A stretch of 5,016 nucleotides of DNA, from the NCBI GenBank assembly GCA_021780055.1, contig JAJXZM010000582.1, positions 1-5,016 on the forward strand. Reading direction: 5' to 3'. Both the position numbers and the translations under genes were made by a program. Under the pieces are notes generated by a model that saw only the letters and a program-made list of their open reading frames with translations, was not told the origin of the DNA and did not search any database. Shown piece after piece: positions 1-5,016 of the stretch. Source of the DNA: Acidobacteriota bacterium (GTDB taxonomy: Bacteria; Acidobacteriota; Terriglobia; UBA7540). Each line of letters opens with the position of its first letter. Within the stretch, counting starts at the first letter, position 1.

Positions 1-1112
1 CCCGCGCCGAGGATCAGGATGGGCTTGCCGTTCACGCTGAATTCCTGGTAGCCGTGCTCGTTCAGCCTGGAAGTAATCTCGCGAATACCAAACTCGCTGG
101 TCTTGGTGTCGGATACCTTGCCGCCGATCTCAAATTCCATCGAAAGCTGATGGAGATTCTGCGGGCCCATCTGCCAGGGCCACCACAGCCGGGGATGGTG
201 GAAATTAAGCTGGGAAAATTGGCTGGGCAGGAATTCGACGTCGCGTGTCTCGTTAGGCTGCAGTTCCACTTCCTGCTGGAATTTGACTTCTCCGATGCTG
301 CCCTTCAAAACGCCGCGGACGGCATGGTCCGTCGCGTTCTGGAGTTCCGCCCGGACGGTCAGGTGAGCAACCTCCAGGTTCGGCAGATCGAAGTTGGTAA
401 CCACCTGCGGATACCGCAGCGCCACGGGGCCGGTGGCCGTAATGGAAACGCTCCGCCACAGTCCCATGTCTTTGTCGGGAGGGGCCGGATTCCAGTCCAC
501 GAAGGTGATGCCAAGGTCGTCGGCCTTCGGCGCAGCAACTTCGACGGCAAGCGAATTCATTTTGCCGGGGCGCGCAGCAGCCGTGACATTGAAGTCATAG
601 GTGCGCCACATGCCAACCACCTTGTCGGGCCCGGCGATCTCGTGTCCGTTCAGCCAGATGGTCGCGTAATAATTGATGCCTCCAAAGTGCAGCCAGATCT
701 GCTTGCCCTCAAACGTTGCGGGCAAATGGAAACTGGTCCGGTACCACCAGGGAACATTGAACGGACTGTCGTCCGGCATGGGCAGGTTCGAAAAATTCGT
801 GCCGATGGGGTACGTGGTTCCCGGAATCTTGCGCAGATTCATCCCAAAGTAGGGATCACGATAGACGTTGTTCCGGACCAGCGCGGCAAGAACGGTGGAA
901 GGAACGTCGGTGGCGTACCACCCGGACGGCTTGAAGCTGTCCTCGGAGATGGCGCTTCCCTGCTGGGACACGCGCGCGGAAGACTGAAGATGCCAGCCCT
1001 CCGAAAGATTTATGCGAAGGGGCTTCGGGCCCGTTCGCGCCGACTGTGCTGCAAAGATTGGAGTTGCTCCAATTAGTAAAGAAAGGAAAATAAGTGTGGC
1101 ACGCGCTCGCAT
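1..1112 (-). CDS. Secreted glycoside hydrolase family 2 protein (exo-beta-glucosaminidase/mannosidase-like), C-terminus off window
   Basis: This gene encodes an exported retaining glycosidase that probably removes sugar residues from non-reducing ends of glycans in the periplasm or outside the cell. The window holds 370 complete codons with no stop. Residues 1-22 form a signal peptide (basic MRAR, hydrophobic LIFLSLLIGA, likely cleavage near IFAA). Residues 35-230 match the GH2 sugar-binding jelly-roll: GWHLQSS (39-45), PWWYRTSFHLP (121-131), INYYATIWLNGHEIAG (146-161) and DWNPAPPDKDMGLWR (206-220). Residues 231-345 fit the immunoglobulin-like domain, including PRLWWPW and FGIRE (341-345). 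FSVNGKPILILGAG (from 358) is the hinge into the TIM barrel. Both catalytic glutamates lie in that barrel, outside the window, so activity cannot be judged; family members are often about 850-950 residues. The DWNPxPPD motif and GWYATDVPSTV (64-74) point to the exo-glucosaminidase/mannosylglycoprotein-mannosidase branch rather than LacZ. An in-frame ATG lies five codons upstream (1127-1125), but the AGGGAGG sits between the two and supports the start at 1112. The exact substrate is uncertain. Confidence 0.9.
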   Translation of the reverse strand, partial: MRARATLIFLSLLIGATPIFAAQSARTGPKPLRINLSEGWHLQSSARVSQQGSAISEDSFKPSGWYATDVPSTVLAALVRNNVYRDPYFGMNLRKIPGTTYPIGTNFSNLPMPDDSPFNVPWWYRTSFHLPATFEGKQIWLHFGGINYYATIWLNGHEIAGPDKVVGMWRTYDFNVTAAARPGKMNSLAVEVAAPKADDLGITFVDWNPAPPDKDMGLWRSVSITATGPVALRYPQVVTNFDLPNLEVAHLTVRAELQNATDHAVRGVLKGSIGEVKFQQEVELQPNETRDVEFLPSQFSQLNFHHPRLWWPWQMGPQNLHQLSMEFEIGGKVSDTKTSEFGIREITSRLNEHGYQEFSVNGKPILILGA

Positions 1113-1117
1113 AGTAA

Positions 1118-1124
1118 CCTCCCT
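1118..1124 (-). promoter_or_regulatory. Ribosome-binding site of the GH2 gene
   Basis: The minus strand reads AGGGAGG followed by TTACT and then ATG, a strong Shine-Dalgarno sequence with 5-nt spacing. It decides the start codon, because the competing in-frame ATG at 1127-1125 lies upstream of it and has only a weak GGA in front. Confidence 0.8.
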
Positions 1125-1161
1125 CATTCTGCTGATCCGATCGCGTATTTTGTAGCCCGCC

Positions 1162-1190
1162 ATTATACATCCGGCAGGCTGGCAGGAAAG
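1162..1190 (-). promoter_or_regulatory. Candidate sigma70-type promoter of the GH2 gene
   Basis: A perfect TATAAT lies at 1167-1162 on the minus strand, in the 106-bp gap after the S15 gene. A start near 1155 would give a leader of roughly 43 nt that contains the ribosome-binding site. The -35 region is poor: TTTCCT with a 16-bp spacer or CTTTCC with a 17-bp spacer. The call therefore rests mainly on the -10 box and its position. If it is real, the GH2 gene can be transcribed independently of the upstream hydrolase. Confidence 0.45.
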
Positions 1191-1218
1191 TGATTTTGCA
1201 ACGGTCGCGCCGTCATCC

Positions 1219-2997
1219 TCAGCGAGGCACCACCGGCAGCACCAGCACGGACGGATGCGTGCTGTCGTGATAGATCACGTTGGTGGCCTTTACCCCGCGC
1301 GTTGCGCTTTCCGGGTCGGCGCCGGTGTTGGGGTTGCGGTCAAAGCGGGGGAAATTGCTGCTGGAAATATCCAATCGCAGCTTGTGCCCCGCCTTGAAGA
1401 CGTTGCTGGTTGACCAGAGGTCAATCGTGAATTTATACACCTGACCGGGATTCATGAATTCGGCCTTCTCTTGCGAGTCGCGGTAGCGGGCGCGGAGGAT
1501 GCCTTCGGTCAGGTTTTGCGCAAACCCGTTGGGCCACACGTCCACCAGCTTTCCGGTAAAGTCGGTATCGACAGCCGACGAGCTGGCGTAGAGCACCAGT
1601 TTCACGTGCCCCGTAACTTCAAAATCATGCTTGAAGGCAGGCGTGGTGAAGGTCAGCACGTCCGGGCGGGCTTCATCGGGACGCTGATCGACGGGCCCCG
1701 GCATCAGGTGGGAGGGGGCGCAGCAGAGCGGCCCGCCAAGCGTGGGCACCGGGTCTGCAGGATCATAGACGTAGTGGTCGCTCGGCTCCGACTGCGGCGC
1801 TTCAGTCGATAGGCTTCCGTTGCCGGTCAGCAGGTTTGCGTTGCCATCGGAGTGGAGATAGTAATCCGTGTCCTTTGCGCGAGCCAGCGGCCAGCTGTCT
1901 TCCTCGCGCCACTTGTCTTCGCCCAGAACAAAAATCCTGACCGGCTTTTCTTTTTCAATTCCGTTGTCGATGCCCTTCAACAGGTGGTCGTACCAGCGCA
2001 ACTCGATGTCGTCCATGTTGAAGTCAGCCTGCGGACCAAAATCCACTTCACCGATCTTTCTTCCGCTGCCGGCGTGGCCGCCGATCACCACCATCAGGCG
2101 CGTTTCGTTGCGCGCGGCCTCGGTGCCGCCGTGGGCACGGATGCCCTCATAGTTTTTGAGCGACCCACCCTGGAAAATGTCATACCACGCGGCAACGATG
2201 TATGCCGGGACCTTGATGTCCGGGTAGTGCAATTCAATCGCCCAAGGCTTCCAGTAGTCATCGAGCGCGGGGTGCTTGAGCCAGTCGAGAAAGTATGGCG
2301 CCAGGGCACCCAGGTCCGTCGGCCAGGGTGAGGCTGAATCAAAGGTGTAGAGTGGGTACCGGCTGAGCGGCAGCGTCCACATTCCCTCGCGGGCATTGGT
2401 GGCTGCCCGGACCTTGCTGTTCAGGGTATCCTGCGCCAGGCCCGAAGTCCACGACTCATTGAACCATTGCTCGAACGCACCGCCCTGATAAGTCCAGCCA
2501 TTCTGGTAATTCGAAGCGGTCACATACGGAAAGATTCCCGCCAGGTGCGGCGGATGGGCAATGGCGCAGAGCATCTGCGTGGCACCCACGTAAGAGCCGC
2601 CCACCATCCCCACCTTGCCGTCCGAATAGGGCAACTTGGCCGCCCATTCCACGGTGTCGTAGCCATCCTGCGATTCGTACTTGAAGGGATACCACTCGCC
2701 TTGCGAAGTGTAACGCCCGCGCACGTCCTGGGTGATGGCCACGTAGCCGCGTTGGGCCGCCCTCATGCCGAAGTCGAGGCTGCCGTCCTTGTTGTAAGGC
2801 GTACGCTCCAGAATCACCGGGAACTTGCCCGGCGCGTCAGGCCGGTAAATATCCGCGTACAGCACAACGCCGTCGCGCATGGTGGCGGGAACGTTGCGCT
2901 CGACGATCACGTGATAGCGCTCGGCGGCGCACAACGGCAGGGCCGCTGCCACCACCATGACAACCATTGCAACCAGACCGCGAGAGGTTCGCTCCAT
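1219..2997 (-). CDS. Exported S15-family alpha/beta hydrolase (CocE/NonD type X-Pro dipeptidyl-peptidase-like or esterase)
   Basis: This 592-residue protein is a serine hydrolase of the CocE/NonD family, whose members cleave esters, amides or X-Pro dipeptides. Residues 1-24 form a signal peptide (MERTSRG, then a Val/Ala-rich core, cleavage near LCA-AER), so it should act in the periplasm or outside. The alpha/beta-hydrolase domain begins around residue 30, with MRDGVVLYADIYRP (40-53), ERTPYNK (64-70) and DVRGRYTSQGEW (91-102). The nucleophile is Ser135 in GGSYVG, the acid is probably Asp273 in AAWYDIF, and the base is probably His308 in IGGHAG. Order and spacing resemble the Ser117-Asp259-His287 triad of cocaine esterase. 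A C-terminal jelly-roll spans about 445-590, with VTGHVKLVLY (461-470), DLWSTSNVF (526-534) and the typical KAGHKLRLDISSSNFPRFDR (535-554). The frame stays open another 88 codons upstream, but that stretch is low-quality, overlaps the amidohydrolase gene and lacks a signal peptide at its start. The start at 2997 has a ribosome site and yields a proper signal. The natural substrate cannot be told from sequence; peptidase, esterase and beta-lactam ester acylase activities all occur in this family. Confidence 0.93.
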   Translation of the reverse strand: MERTSRGLVAMVVMVVAAALPLCAAERYHVIVERNVPATMRDGVVLYADIYRPDAPGKFPVILERTPYNKDGSLDFGMRAAQRGYVAITQDVRGRYTSQGEWYPFKYESQDGYDTVEWAAKLPYSDGKVGMVGGSYVGATQMLCAIAHPPHLAGIFPYVTASNYQNGWTYQGGAFEQWFNESWTSGLAQDTLNSKVRAATNAREGMWTLPLSRYPLYTFDSASPWPTDLGALAPYFLDWLKHPALDDYWKPWAIELHYPDIKVPAYIVAAWYDIFQGGSLKNYEGIRAHGGTEAARNETRLMVVIGGHAGSGRKIGEVDFGPQADFNMDDIELRWYDHLLKGIDNGIEKEKPVRIFVLGEDKWREEDSWPLARAKDTDYYLHSDGNANLLTGNGSLSTEAPQSEPSDHYVYDPADPVPTLGGPLCCAPSHLMPGPVDQRPDEARPDVLTFTTPAFKHDFEVTGHVKLVLYASSSAVDTDFTGKLVDVWPNGFAQNLTEGILRARYRDSQEKAEFMNPGQVYKFTIDLWSTSNVFKAGHKLRLDISSSNFPRFDRNPNTGADPESATRGVKATNVIYHDSTHPSVLVLPVVPR

Positions 2998-3003
2998 GTT
3001 GTG

Positions 3004-3008
3004 CTCCA
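3004..3008 (-). promoter_or_regulatory. Ribosome-binding site deciding the S15 hydrolase start
   Basis: The minus strand reads TGGAG, then six bases, then the ATG at 2997. This modest Shine-Dalgarno, together with the signal peptide that begins there, supports this start over the open frame continuing to 3261. Confidence 0.65.
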
Positions 3009-3061
3009 AATTAAGTTGACTCTGCAGGGTGACGAAATTCAGTCCAATCCGTAAGGCGGCA

Positions 3062-3090
3062 AGTATATGCCACAAACGGCCGCATGGGAA
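3062..3090 (-). promoter_or_regulatory. Candidate sigma70-type promoter of the S15 hydrolase gene
   Basis: On the minus strand TTCCCA (3090-3085, four of six matches to TTGACA) is separated by exactly 17 bp from TATACT (3067-3062, five of six matches to TATAAT). It sits inside the 112-bp gap after the amidohydrolase stop. A start near 3055 would give a leader of about 57 nt before the ATG at 2997. This is pattern matching only; promoter rules in the presumed phylum are poorly known. Confidence 0.45.
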
Positions 3091-3109
3091 GCAGGAACAG
3101 TGGGACTGG

Positions 3110-4075
3110 CTAGGCCTTGCCGGGATCGGGCTGTCCGGCGTCGCGCTTGATCCAGCGGTAGGCGGCGACGGAATTTTTCCAGAAAAACTTTTCGGATGCT
3201 CTTCTGCCCTTGCCAAGGAAATACTGGCGAACCAAAGCCAGTTCCTGCGGGAACTTTTCAATGTGGTCGCTGTTGGGCCAGTCGCTTCCGTAGATCAGGC
3301 GGTCTTCGCCAAAGATGTCCCACTGCCGGTCGAGCGTGAGCTTATAGAAATCAAGGTCCTGCAGCAGCCGGCCGTTAACGCGGCGCAGCACTTCCGAAAC
3401 CTTTACATAAACCTGCGGCCGTTTCCCAAGCTCGTGAAGATTTGCTTCGAGGTCTTTCTGCAACTTCGCGTCGGCAAGTTCCTTCATTTGCGGCAGGTGG
3501 TCGATCACCACTCGCAGGTTGGGAACCAGGTCCGTCAGCCGGACGACCGCCGCGATCAGTTCCGGATCGGGATTGGCGGTATCCATTTCGAGACCGGCCT
3601 GGGCAAGCTCTTTGAGACCGTGAACGAAATCGGGATTCCCAAGCTGCCGGCTGATGTTCCGGCCCCACAAATTGCCGCAGCGAATGCCGCGGAACAACGG
3701 GTTGCGATGGAAGCGCTCCAGTTGCTTACGAAAGTCAGGCTTCTCGGGCTCCAGGTCACCGACCGTCCCGACAATCACGGGAGCTTTGGCTGCGACATCC
3801 AGCACCCACTGGTTGTCCTCCAGCCAGGGGCTGCATTCCACTTCAATCGCGCCCACAACGCCCAGGCCCTGCGTCACCTTCAGGTAGCGCTCCGGCAGTG
3901 CGGGCTTGTAGAGCTTGGCGTCATTCTTCGGCGGCCACGGTATCCCTCGCGGCCGCCTCGGGTCGAACAGGTGAATATGCGTGTCAATAATCGGCATGGG
4001 CGCGCTCCTGGCGCTCACGTCCGTGCCCCCAGCAGCAATGGCCGCCGCCACTCCCAGAAAGGTTCTGCGATTCAT
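3110..4075 (-). CDS. Twin-arginine-signal amidohydrolase family 2 protein (COG3618, sugar/pyrone lactonase-like)
   Basis: This 321-residue protein is a TIM-barrel hydrolase of the amidohydrolase-related family, which includes L-fucono-1,5-lactonase, 2-pyrone-4,6-dicarboxylate lactonase and some decarboxylases. The N-terminus, NRRTFLGVAAAIAAG followed by DVSA, is a twin-arginine (Tat) signal, implying export in folded form. The barrel opens with IIDTHIHLFDPRRPRG (29-44). Its HxH pair is His33/His35, and the other likely active-site residues are His193 in VIDHLP, Lys225 in VYVKVSEV and Asp265 in IYGSDWPNSD. AIEVECSPWLEDNQWVLDVA (76-95) and RGIRCG (129-134) are also typical. Length is normal for the family plus the signal. 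The first ATG has no Shine-Dalgarno, while Met27, immediately before the barrel, is preceded by AGGAG at good spacing, so a cytoplasmic form is possible. I keep the longer start because the Tat signal is coherent. A role on a sugar lactone would fit the glycosidase nearby, but the substrate is inferred only loosely. Confidence 0.9.
   Translation of the reverse strand: MNRRTFLGVAAAIAAGGTDVSARSAPMPIIDTHIHLFDPRRPRGIPWPPKNDAKLYKPALPERYLKVTQGLGVVGAIEVECSPWLEDNQWVLDVAAKAPVIVGTVGDLEPEKPDFRKQLERFHRNPLFRGIRCGNLWGRNISRQLGNPDFVHGLKELAQAGLEMDTANPDPELIAAVVRLTDLVPNLRVVIDHLPQMKELADAKLQKDLEANLHELGKRPQVYVKVSEVLRRVNGRLLQDLDFYKLTLDRQWDIFGEDRLIYGSDWPNSDHIEKFPQELALVRQYFLGKGRRASEKFFWKNSVAAYRWIKRDAGQPDPGKA
4005..4009 (-). 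promoter_or_regulatory. Internal Shine-Dalgarno before Met27 of the amidohydrolase (possible alternative start)
   Basis: The minus strand reads AGGAG, seven bases, then an in-frame ATG at 3997-3995. Translation from it would begin MPIIDTHIHLFDP, the usual beginning of cytoplasmic members of this family, and would drop the Tat signal. No comparable ribosome site precedes the upstream ATG at 4075. It may also be a chance product of the Ala-Arg-Ser codons at this place. Confidence 0.35.
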
Positions 4076-4082
4076 GGGCGGT

Positions 4083-4088
4083 ATTCTA
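4083..4088 (-). promoter_or_regulatory. Weak candidate -10 element just upstream of the amidohydrolase
   Basis: TAGAAT (five of six matches to TATAAT) ends seven bases before the ATG at 4075, so transcription from it would give a leaderless or nearly leaderless mRNA. That would explain the missing Shine-Dalgarno. The hexamer 17 bp upstream is AAGCAG, which is not a -35 box. This is a low-confidence call from position and match only. Confidence 0.2.
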
Positions 4089-4258
4089 ACTCAACATGGT
4101 GCCGGCTGCTTTGCGAATCCAGAGCAGCTGACTCACCAGAATCTCTTTGGGTCGGAGACTTTTTGGCGGGGGCACATTGCACGGGAAAGAAGTTCGCTGC
4201 CGACAGCCTGCCAATGGAGATCCCTAAAGGTGGGTGATAAGTGCATGCATCCGTGCGG

Positions 4259-4301
4259 TCACGCCCCTTGCGGGCCTTTCCATATCCCGCAAGAGGCGTG
4301 A
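4259..4301 (-). terminator. Long stem-loop after the TonB-dependent receptor gene, probable terminator or mRNA 3' end
   Basis: Two 16-nt arms (4301-4286 and 4274-4259) flank an 11-nt loop. In the minus-strand transcript every position pairs, with a single U-G wobble at the eighth base pair; in a plus-strand transcript the same position is a C-A mismatch, which favours a function in minus-strand RNA. It begins 12 nt after the receptor stop codon. No U-tract follows (the sequence continues CCGCACGG), so this is not a classic intrinsic terminator. It may stop transcription weakly, protect the mRNA 3' end, or work with Rho. Confidence 0.6.
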
Positions 4302-4313
4302 TGCCGCGGCGGG

Positions 4314-5016
4314 TTAGAAGTAGAACTTCAGAGCGAACTGGATGTTACGTTCACCCTGTGAGCTGAGGACCTGGCCGAACTGAGTACTGGTCACACTGCG
4401 GTTCGGAGCCAGGAACACCGGACTGTTCGTGAAATTGAGGAACTCGCTCCGGAACTGGAGGTACTTTGACTCTGTGAAATGGAAGTTTTTCATCACTCCC
4501 AAATCCCAACCAGTCAGCCCAGGTCCGCGCACCGTCCCATTCGCGCAAGTGCCAAACGTCCCGACAGGCGCCTGGGCGAAGGATCCAGTGCTGAACCAGG
4601 TGGTGCCAGGCCCGACCCCGTACGGGTAACTGACGGGAGCGGTGCAGTTTGCCTTGGCGCCACGACTCTTGGTTCCTGAGTTGTCAGGACCCTGAACAGT
4701 AATCGGGTAGCCCGTGTGAGCGGTAACGATGCCCGAGAGTTCCCATCCGCCCAGCAGTGTGTTCGTCACAGGGCTCCAGTTGTTGCCATACGTCTTCCCC
4801 GAGCCGATAGGCAACTGGTACGTGTACGAGGCGACGAAGGAATGGGTGTTGTCAAAGTAGGACGGACCCCACTCTGACGCCTTGTTATAGAGGTTCTGGA
4901 AGTAAGCGGAATTCGATGCGGCCTGTCCGCCACCCTGCCCGTAATAGCCGATGGCGTCCGTCATCGTCTTCGAGTAGGTGTAGGACAACTGTACTTGCAG
5001 CCCGTGCGTCATGCGC
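4314..5016 (-). CDS. Oar-like TonB-dependent outer-membrane receptor, C-terminal part (N-terminus off window)
   Basis: The visible 233 residues are the last beta-strands of a TonB-dependent, Oar-like outer-membrane protein. Full-length relatives are about 1000-1200 residues, with an N-terminal carboxypeptidase-regulatory-like domain and a plug that lie outside this window. Recognisable blocks, numbered from the window edge, are QLSYTYSKTMTD (9-20), FDNTHSFVASYTYQLPIG (54-71), GGWELSGIVTAHTGYPITV (89-107), RGPGLTGWDLGVMKNF (163-178) and LQFRSEFLNFTNSPVF (186-201). The end is RNIQFALKFYF, whose final aromatic residue is the usual outer-membrane assembly signal. Two cysteines (124 and 157) flank a Gly/Pro/Ser-rich stretch that is probably an extracellular loop and could form a disulfide. 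The Met at 5012 is not a true start: the frame continues to the edge and sequence there is mid-barrel. Such proteins probably bind or import large substrates, but the ligand cannot be predicted. A strong stem-loop follows the stop, and the next gene starts 238 bp on. Confidence 0.92.
   Translation of the reverse strand, partial: RMTHGLQVQLSYTYSKTMTDAIGYYGQGGGQAASNSAYFQNLYNKASEWGPSYFDNTHSFVASYTYQLPIGSGKTYGNNWSPVTNTLLGGWELSGIVTAHTGYPITVQGPDNSGTKSRGAKANCTAPVSYPYGVGPGTTWFSTGSFAQAPVGTFGTCANGTVRGPGLTGWDLGVMKNFHFTESKYLQFRSEFLNFTNSPVFLAPNRSVTSTQFGQVLSSQGERNIQFALKFYF

Noticed and set aside
54..1076. Plus-strand open frame of 340 codons
   Set aside because: It lies fully antisense to the GH2 gene, whose domains are unmistakable. 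The translation shows no recognisable motif, has biased composition, and no ribosome site was seen; long antisense frames are expected at this GC content.
1173..1186. Tandem GGCAGG-CT-GGCAGG in the gap before the GH2 gene
   Set aside because: Only two 6-bp copies are present, which is easily chance in GC-rich sequence; there is no palindrome or position that would make it a convincing operator.
1195..1218. Possible small hairpin (ACGG, CGCGA, CCGT) after the S15 stop
   Set aside because: The stem is only four or five base pairs and has no U-tract, too weak to call a terminator.
2923..2940. Lipoprotein box at Cys23 of the S15 hydrolase
   Set aside because: The residues before the cysteine are Leu-Pro-Leu; a lipobox needs Gly, Ala or Ser directly before it. 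An ordinary signal peptide with cleavage near Cys-Ala-Ala is the better reading.
1471..3054. Several plus-strand open frames of 94-195 codons opposite the S15 gene
   Set aside because: All are mirror images of the S15 coding sequence without recognisable domains or export signals; treated as shadows.
2998..3261. 88-codon upstream extension of the S15 hydrolase frame
   Set aside because: It overlaps the end of the amidohydrolase gene, has Ser/Pro-rich non-domain sequence, would bury the signal peptide inside the protein, and is contradicted by the ribosome site before 2997.
3029..4237. Plus-strand open frame of 402 codons
   Set aside because: It is antisense to the whole amidohydrolase gene. 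The opposite strand carries the conserved HxH, DH and SDW motifs, whereas this frame shows no domain and only looks long because of codon bias on the other strand.
4242..4249. Palindrome TGCATGCA in the gap after the receptor gene
   Set aside because: It is short, single, and not placed over any promoter signal I can support; probably chance.
3981..4301. Plus-strand frame whose N-terminus resembles a signal peptide (MSIIGMGALLALTSVPPAAMAAA)
   Set aside because: The hydrophobic stretch is the reverse-strand reading of the Ala-rich Tat signal of the amidohydrolase. The rest has no domain and runs through the intergenic gap and hairpin.

Overview
The window looks like a chromosomal piece from a member of the Acidobacteriota (Terriglobia/Solibacter-like). 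This is an inference from protein style, not from a marker gene. The main clues are the C-terminus of an Oar-like TonB-dependent outer-membrane protein of the type greatly expanded in that phylum, a set of exported hydrolases beside it, and a fairly high GC content. All four protein genes lie on the minus strand, so transcription runs from the right edge to the left edge. The long plus-strand open frames are antisense shadows.

Layout in the direction of transcription. (1) 5016-4314: the last 233 residues of an Oar-like TonB-dependent receptor, cut by the window edge and ending in the Phe-Tyr-Phe typical of outer-membrane beta-barrels. (2) 4313-4076: a 238-bp intergenic gap. It holds a strong 16-bp stem-loop (4301-4259) just after the receptor stop, probably a terminator or mRNA 3' end. 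The rest shows only a short TGCATGCA palindrome (4242-4249) and a weak -10-like hexamer; I see no gene there. (3) 4075-3110: an amidohydrolase-2/COG3618-type metal-dependent hydrolase (sugar- or pyrone-lactonase-like) with a twin-arginine signal. A second, better ribosome-site/start pair lies just after the signal. (4) 3109-2998: a 112-bp gap with a plausible sigma70 promoter and a ribosome-binding site. (5) 2997-1219: an exported CocE/NonD-type S15 hydrolase of 592 residues with a recognisable Ser-Asp-His triad. (6) 1218-1113: a 106-bp gap with a perfect TATAAT and a strong ribosome-binding site. (7) 1112-1: the first 370 complete codons of a secreted glycoside hydrolase family 2 protein of the exo-beta-glucosaminidase/mannosidase-like branch, cut by the left edge before its catalytic barrel.

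Working together (inference): an outer-membrane uptake or binding protein followed by three exported hydrolases suggests scavenging of complex organic matter such as glycans, esters/peptides and sugar lactones. However, the gaps of 106-238 bp, the hairpin after the receptor gene and the separate promoter-like signals argue for individually transcribed neighbours rather than one tight operon. I found no RNA genes, insertion sequences, CRISPR arrays or phage genes, and nothing that clearly amounts to an undescribed system. The points most worth a second look are the possible dual start of the amidohydrolase, the stem-loop, and the altered motif around the S15 catalytic histidine.
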